Below, piece by piece: positions 60,539-64,000 of a stretch of 64,000 nucleotides of DNA (position 1 is the first letter of the stretch; each line of letters opens with the position of its first letter). A model generated the notes under the pieces. The model did not search any database and had not been told where the DNA came from. It saw only the letters and a program-made list of their open reading frames with translations. Origin of the DNA: Bacteroidales bacterium (GTDB lineage: Bacteria > Bacteroidota > Bacteroidia > Bacteroidales > VadinHA17); NCBI GenBank assembly GCA_020201035.1, contig JAIVHO010000031.1, forward strand, positions 230,122 to 294,121, written 5' to 3'. The translations under genes were made by a program, and so were the position numbers.

Positions 60539-61198
60539 ACTATCCTGTGAGAGATTTTTTATGGCCTCCACCCGTTTGCCATACATAACGGTGATTATCT
60601 CCGCAATCTGGTCAACGCTGTATGAACTTCTGTTTATGGTTGCATCAAACAGGTAATCCAAGTTTAATGGTTTCTTATCCATAAAGTTAACAATAAGATT
60701 ATACCTCTTTTCATCGGTATCCACAACAAATTCTTCTGCCTCCTCTATGGTAAGATTTCTCTTCTTCATAATATTCTCAACGCGCCAGTAGAAAGGGGCC
60801 ACCAGCCTTATGTGAAGGGAATTCACAACCTTATGAGCCACCGAGACACCTCCCCTGCCTACAATAATTGCCTCACCCTCATTGCAGATGGTAAGCAGTA
60901 CCTCCCTGATAACCTTCCTCACTTTCATATCGCTGACAAAACGTCCTGATACAGCCATCAGCATTTCCGACAGTCCTGACAATTCATGACCTGCAATATA
61001 ACTCTCAACCCGTGATGTATCAGTTTCAAGTTGCCGTGCAGCATTCATCAGCACCTCCTTATCGATCCAGTGCCAGGCTGATGTCTCATACCTGCGGTTA
61101 AGCTTCCCGGCCAGACTCCTGGCCACTGCCACAGCATCACACCCTGTCTGCCGGGATATAGTCACTACCGGGCCGCAGTCGTGTTGCCGGCCTTTCAC
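60518..61198 (-). CDS. Cytidylate-kinase-like family protein
   Basis: VTISRQTGCDAVAVARSLAGKL; IVGRGGVSVAH; VDTDEKRYNLIVNFMDKK. Confidence 0.85.
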   Translation of the reverse strand: MKGRQHDCGPVVTISRQTGCDAVAVARSLAGKLNRRYETSAWHWIDKEVLMNAARQLETDTSRVESYIAGHELSGLSEMLMAVSGRFVSDMKVRKVIREVLLTICNEGEAIIVGRGGVSVAHKVVNSLHIRLVAPFYWRVENIMKKRNLTIEEAEEFVVDTDEKRYNLIVNFMDKKPLNLDYLFDATINRSSYSVDQIAEIITVMYGKRVEAIKNLSQDSELMKRY

Positions 61199-61253
61199 AG
61201 AGAGGCGGAAAAAATATTTTTTACCTTCATCTCACGAACCGATAAACAGATCG

Positions 61254-62294
61254 ATGCCTTCAATCCTCAACAATAAACCTCTCCTTGTATTTCTCCTTGC
61301 CCTTGCCGTGATAAGCGGACCAGCCTGGGAGTCAATGGATAAACTCATTCAGGATGAATGCGTTGACTGCCAGACATACCTCGCCCTTGCCAAAGGAGAT
61401 TTTGACCAGAGTGCTGTAAGGCGGTACCGTATTATTATCCCGGTTATTGCAGGATCGCTCGATATGGTTGTTGGAAGAGTAATGAAAAAGGTGAAGCCTG
61501 AAACAGGTCCGAATGAGTACTCCCTGCACCTTAGTTTTCTGATTGTCAACTCCCTGATGATGTCACTCTTTGCCCTGCTTGTGTACAGGCTGGCTCTTAC
61601 ATGGGTCTCATCAGATATTCCTGTGCTGCTGGCACTGCTGGCTCTTCTTACCTGCAGATGGACAGCCATCTTTACCGGGTGGCCACTGACCGACTCCCTC
61701 TACTTTGTTGCTATCACACTTGCCCTGCTTGGAATAAGGGAGAAAAACAGTGCCTTTATTCTTATTTCAATAATACTGGGCCCCTGGGCTAAAGAGTCAT
61801 ACATCATTATGGCGCCCCTGGTACTCTTCTATGCCCCTGTAAAAAAATGGAGAGTGATCCTCTGGTTCCTGATCTCCGGGACGCTGGTCTTCACCTTCAG
61901 GTTCCTCTTTGATTATTTTGCCGGTCTCAGTTTCAGGGAAGGAGTCATTGCCGGTCCCTCTCACATTGAATATATAGGGACTTCCCTGATAAAAATATTC
62001 TCACTTCACGGCCTTTATCAACTGCTTTCGGTAACCGGGATATGGGTTGTGCTGCTCCTGCTACCCTCAAAAAAGGGAGACATTGCCGGAAAAATATTCG
62101 GCACGCTCCCTTCCTATATGTGGTGGTATACAGCTGTAGTGCTCCTTCAAATGCTTCTATCAACCGATATTGCACGGATGTTTTATCTTATTATGCCACT
62201 GCTTGTTACTATCTATGCCATAAAAATTGACAGCTTTACCTCAGGCGTGGTGCCTGCAAACCCTGAAAAAGAAACAGATCCCCATACCGGCTGA
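61254..62294 (+). CDS. Polytopic membrane protein of unknown function
   Basis: 346 aa with about 8 hydrophobic segments. Confidence 0.7.
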   Translation: MPSILNNKPLLVFLLALAVISGPAWESMDKLIQDECVDCQTYLALAKGDFDQSAVRRYRIIIPVIAGSLDMVVGRVMKKVKPETGPNEYSLHLSFLIVNSLMMSLFALLVYRLALTWVSSDIPVLLALLALLTCRWTAIFTGWPLTDSLYFVAITLALLGIREKNSAFILISIILGPWAKESYIIMAPLVLFYAPVKKWRVILWFLISGTLVFTFRFLFDYFAGLSFREGVIAGPSHIEYIGTSLIKIFSLHGLYQLLSVTGIWVVLLLLPSKKGDIAGKIFGTLPSYMWWYTAVVLLQMLLSTDIARMFYLIMPLLVTIYAIKIDSFTSGVVPANPEKETDPHTG

Positions 62295-62296
62295 AA

Positions 62297-62495
62297 GGTG
62301 ACCGTTTTCAGGTGATCGTTTCCGGGCAACCAACATATGGTAACCGTTTTCAGGTGACCGTTTCCGGGCGACCAACATATTGTGACCGTTTTCAGGTAAC
62401 CGTTTCCGGGCGACCAACATATTGTGACCGTTTTCAGGTAACCGTTTCCGGGCGACCAACATATTGTGACCGTTTTCAGGTGACCGGTACCGGGG
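62297..62495. repeat. 42-bp tandem repeat array, about 4.5 copies (unit cgaccaacatattgtgaccgttttcaggtaaccgtttccggg)
   Basis: Direct reading; lies in the convergent spacer 62294/62520. Confidence 0.95.
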
Positions 62496-62519
62496 AAAAT
62501 AACTGCTAACCGCTTTTTG

Positions 62520-63917
62520 CTAGAGTGGTAAACCTTTCGCATGCTCGGCTTCCACATCCTCAATGGATTTGGGCTTTTTCTTACCCAGTAGTTTGAAGCC
62601 TGTCTCTGTAATAAGGAAATCCTCCTCATTACGGATACCGCCAAAATTCCTCATCTTGTCAACCTTTTCAAAATCAACAAATTCACTGTTATGACCTGTA
62701 GATCTCCACTGGTCTATCAGTTCAGGAATAAAATAGATCCCCGGTTCAATGGTAATAACGAACCCTGGCTCAAGCTTGCGACCCAGTCGGAGCGACTTGA
62801 TCCCAAACTGTGTTGGCCTGGTTTCGCCTGCCCATCCAACATATTTCTCACCCAGATCTTCCATATCATGGACATCCATTCCCATCATATGACCCAGTCC
62901 GCACGGGAAGAACAAGGCATGAGCACCATTCTCAACAGCAGAATCAACATCGCCTTTCATCAGTCCCATATCCTTCAGTCCGCGCACTATCACACGCGCT
63001 GACTCAAGATAAACCTCCCTGAAAGCGATTCCCGGCTTTAACATCTCTATTGACCTGTTGTGGCTCTGCAGGGTAAGGTTATAAATATCTCTCTGCAGGG
63101 GAGTAAAGTGCGGATCCACAGGTACAGTACTTGACAGGTCAGCTGCATAACCTGACGGCAGCTCAGCACCGGCATCAAGCAGGAACATATCACCGCTCTT
63201 AAGGGTGTTTCCATGGTAATGATTATGCAGAGTCTGCCCGTTTATAGTGGCTATAACAGGGAAGGAGATCCTGCAGCCTGCTGACTCAGCCACTGCAGTC
63301 ACTGCAGCCGCAATTTCGGCCTCTGTAACACCGGGTTCCGCCATACGCATGGCTGTGACATGCATGTCTACTGATATATCTGTAGCCTTACTTATTTCCG
63401 CAATCTCTTCAGCACTCTTGTAGTTTCTCTGTGCCACTACCGCCAGAACCAGCTCTTCTGATGATTCGGCATGAGTTTCGGCAGGCAGCACACCAAGCCA
63501 CTCAAACAGTTTGATCCTGTTCTCAGGCCGGTAAGGCGGTAGAAAATGAATCGTGCGACCCTTTGAGGAAAATTTTCCCAGCATCTCTACAAGCTCCTTA
63601 AGCGTTCCCGTCTTCTCAATTCCATATGGTAATGCACGCTCTGCTATTGTCGGCTGCGGACCCATCCATACAAAATCCTCAACGGTAAGGTCATTTCCGA
63701 ACAGTATCTCTTCACCTGTTTCGCAATCGAGTATCCCGGCCATAAAGGGGTAATTCATACCCATAAAATAGAGGAAGGTGCTGTCCTGCCTGAAATGGTA
63801 GGTATTGTCATAGTAGTTCATCGGGCTTTCATCATTACCCAGCAGAAGGATAACACCTGATCCGACATCTTTTCTTAGTCTCTCTCTTCTTTGCCTGTAA
63901 GTCTCTTTTTTAAACAT
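62520..63917 (-). CDS. pepP: Xaa-Pro aminopeptidase (M24B)
   Basis: DAGAELPSGYAADLSST, GLGHMMGMDVHD, ITIEPGIYF metal-binding motifs. Confidence 0.93.
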   Translation of the reverse strand: MFKKETYRQRRERLRKDVGSGVILLLGNDESPMNYYDNTYHFRQDSTFLYFMGMNYPFMAGILDCETGEEILFGNDLTVEDFVWMGPQPTIAERALPYGIEKTGTLKELVEMLGKFSSKGRTIHFLPPYRPENRIKLFEWLGVLPAETHAESSEELVLAVVAQRNYKSAEEIAEISKATDISVDMHVTAMRMAEPGVTEAEIAAAVTAVAESAGCRISFPVIATINGQTLHNHYHGNTLKSGDMFLLDAGAELPSGYAADLSSTVPVDPHFTPLQRDIYNLTLQSHNRSIEMLKPGIAFREVYLESARVIVRGLKDMGLMKGDVDSAVENGAHALFFPCGLGHMMGMDVHDMEDLGEKYVGWAGETRPTQFGIKSLRLGRKLEPGFVITIEPGIYFIPELIDQWRSTGHNSEFVDFEKVDKMRNFGGIRNEEDFLITETGFKLLGKKKPKSIEDVEAEHAKGLPL

Positions 63918-63941
63918 AAACTGATTTTTTCAAGTTGGTTT

Positions 63942-64000
63942 TTACATCGATTCGTGAGCGGTTCTCCTGATAATCTCATTCTGAAGATCTTCGCCCAGAT
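63942..64000 (-). CDS. C-terminal fragment of a gene extending beyond the window
   Basis: Open frame ...LGEDLQNEIIRRTAHESM* on the minus strand, same direction as the upstream neighbour. Confidence 0.35.
   Translation of the reverse strand, partial: LGEDLQNEIIRRTAHESM

Noticed and set aside
62297-62495. Possible CRISPR array
   Set aside because: Repeats are contiguous with no variable spacers and there are no cas genes nearby; the same applies to 60443-60538 and 34798-34905.
62213-62644. 143-aa minus-strand ORF with NGYLKTVTICWSPG repeats
   Set aside because: Open only because the 42-bp array has a period divisible by three; no initiation signal or homology evidence.
1-64000. tRNA/rRNA genes, prophage or integrase
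   Set aside because: None recognised by reading; a tRNAscan/Infernal run would be needed to exclude small RNAs.

Overview
The window looks like a Bacteroidota chromosome fragment: TAnnTTTG-type -7 boxes, T9SS/FlgD-like and YaiO-like proteins, and Bacteroidales-style gene content. From left to right it holds: (1) a minus-strand 2-oxoacid/amino-acid fermentation operon (VorB-like 2-oxoacid:ferredoxin oxidoreductase, ferredoxin, aminotransferase, Mpv17-like membrane protein, ADP-forming acyl-CoA synthetase). (2) A predicted membrane/NTPase fusion, a ferritin-like protein and a C69 dipeptidase. (3) An [FeFe]-hydrogenase region at about 10.4-28.0 kb: HydE, HydG, tandem TM1266-type regulator, RibF-like protein, Rex, response regulators and kinases, a frame-split H-cluster sensor kinase, HydA/HydB/HydC-like subunits, and a second intact H-cluster/PAS sensor next to a SpoIIE phosphatase. 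(4) Assorted metabolic genes. (5) A candidate exopolysaccharide module at 39-43 kb. (6) A DUF1080/Gfo-Idh pair. (7) A tightly overlapped operon at 48.9-55.8 kb of unknown function: PqqD-like, ATP-grasp, fold-III PLP decarboxylase, urea-transporter/M23 fusion, TPR-beta-barrel and TPR proteins. (8) A glutaredoxin/thioredoxin/GroES-like cluster, malic enzyme, cytidylate-kinase-like protein and Xaa-Pro aminopeptidase. Five near-identical 112-bp palindromic elements, all in the same orientation, are interspersed, and several convergent gene junctions carry short tandem repeats. The strongest leads are the 48.9-55.8 kb operon, the atypical HydA active-site motifs, the H-cluster sensor that lost its L2 region by deletion/frameshift, and the 112-bp element. 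All identifications come from reading the sequence; no database searches were run.
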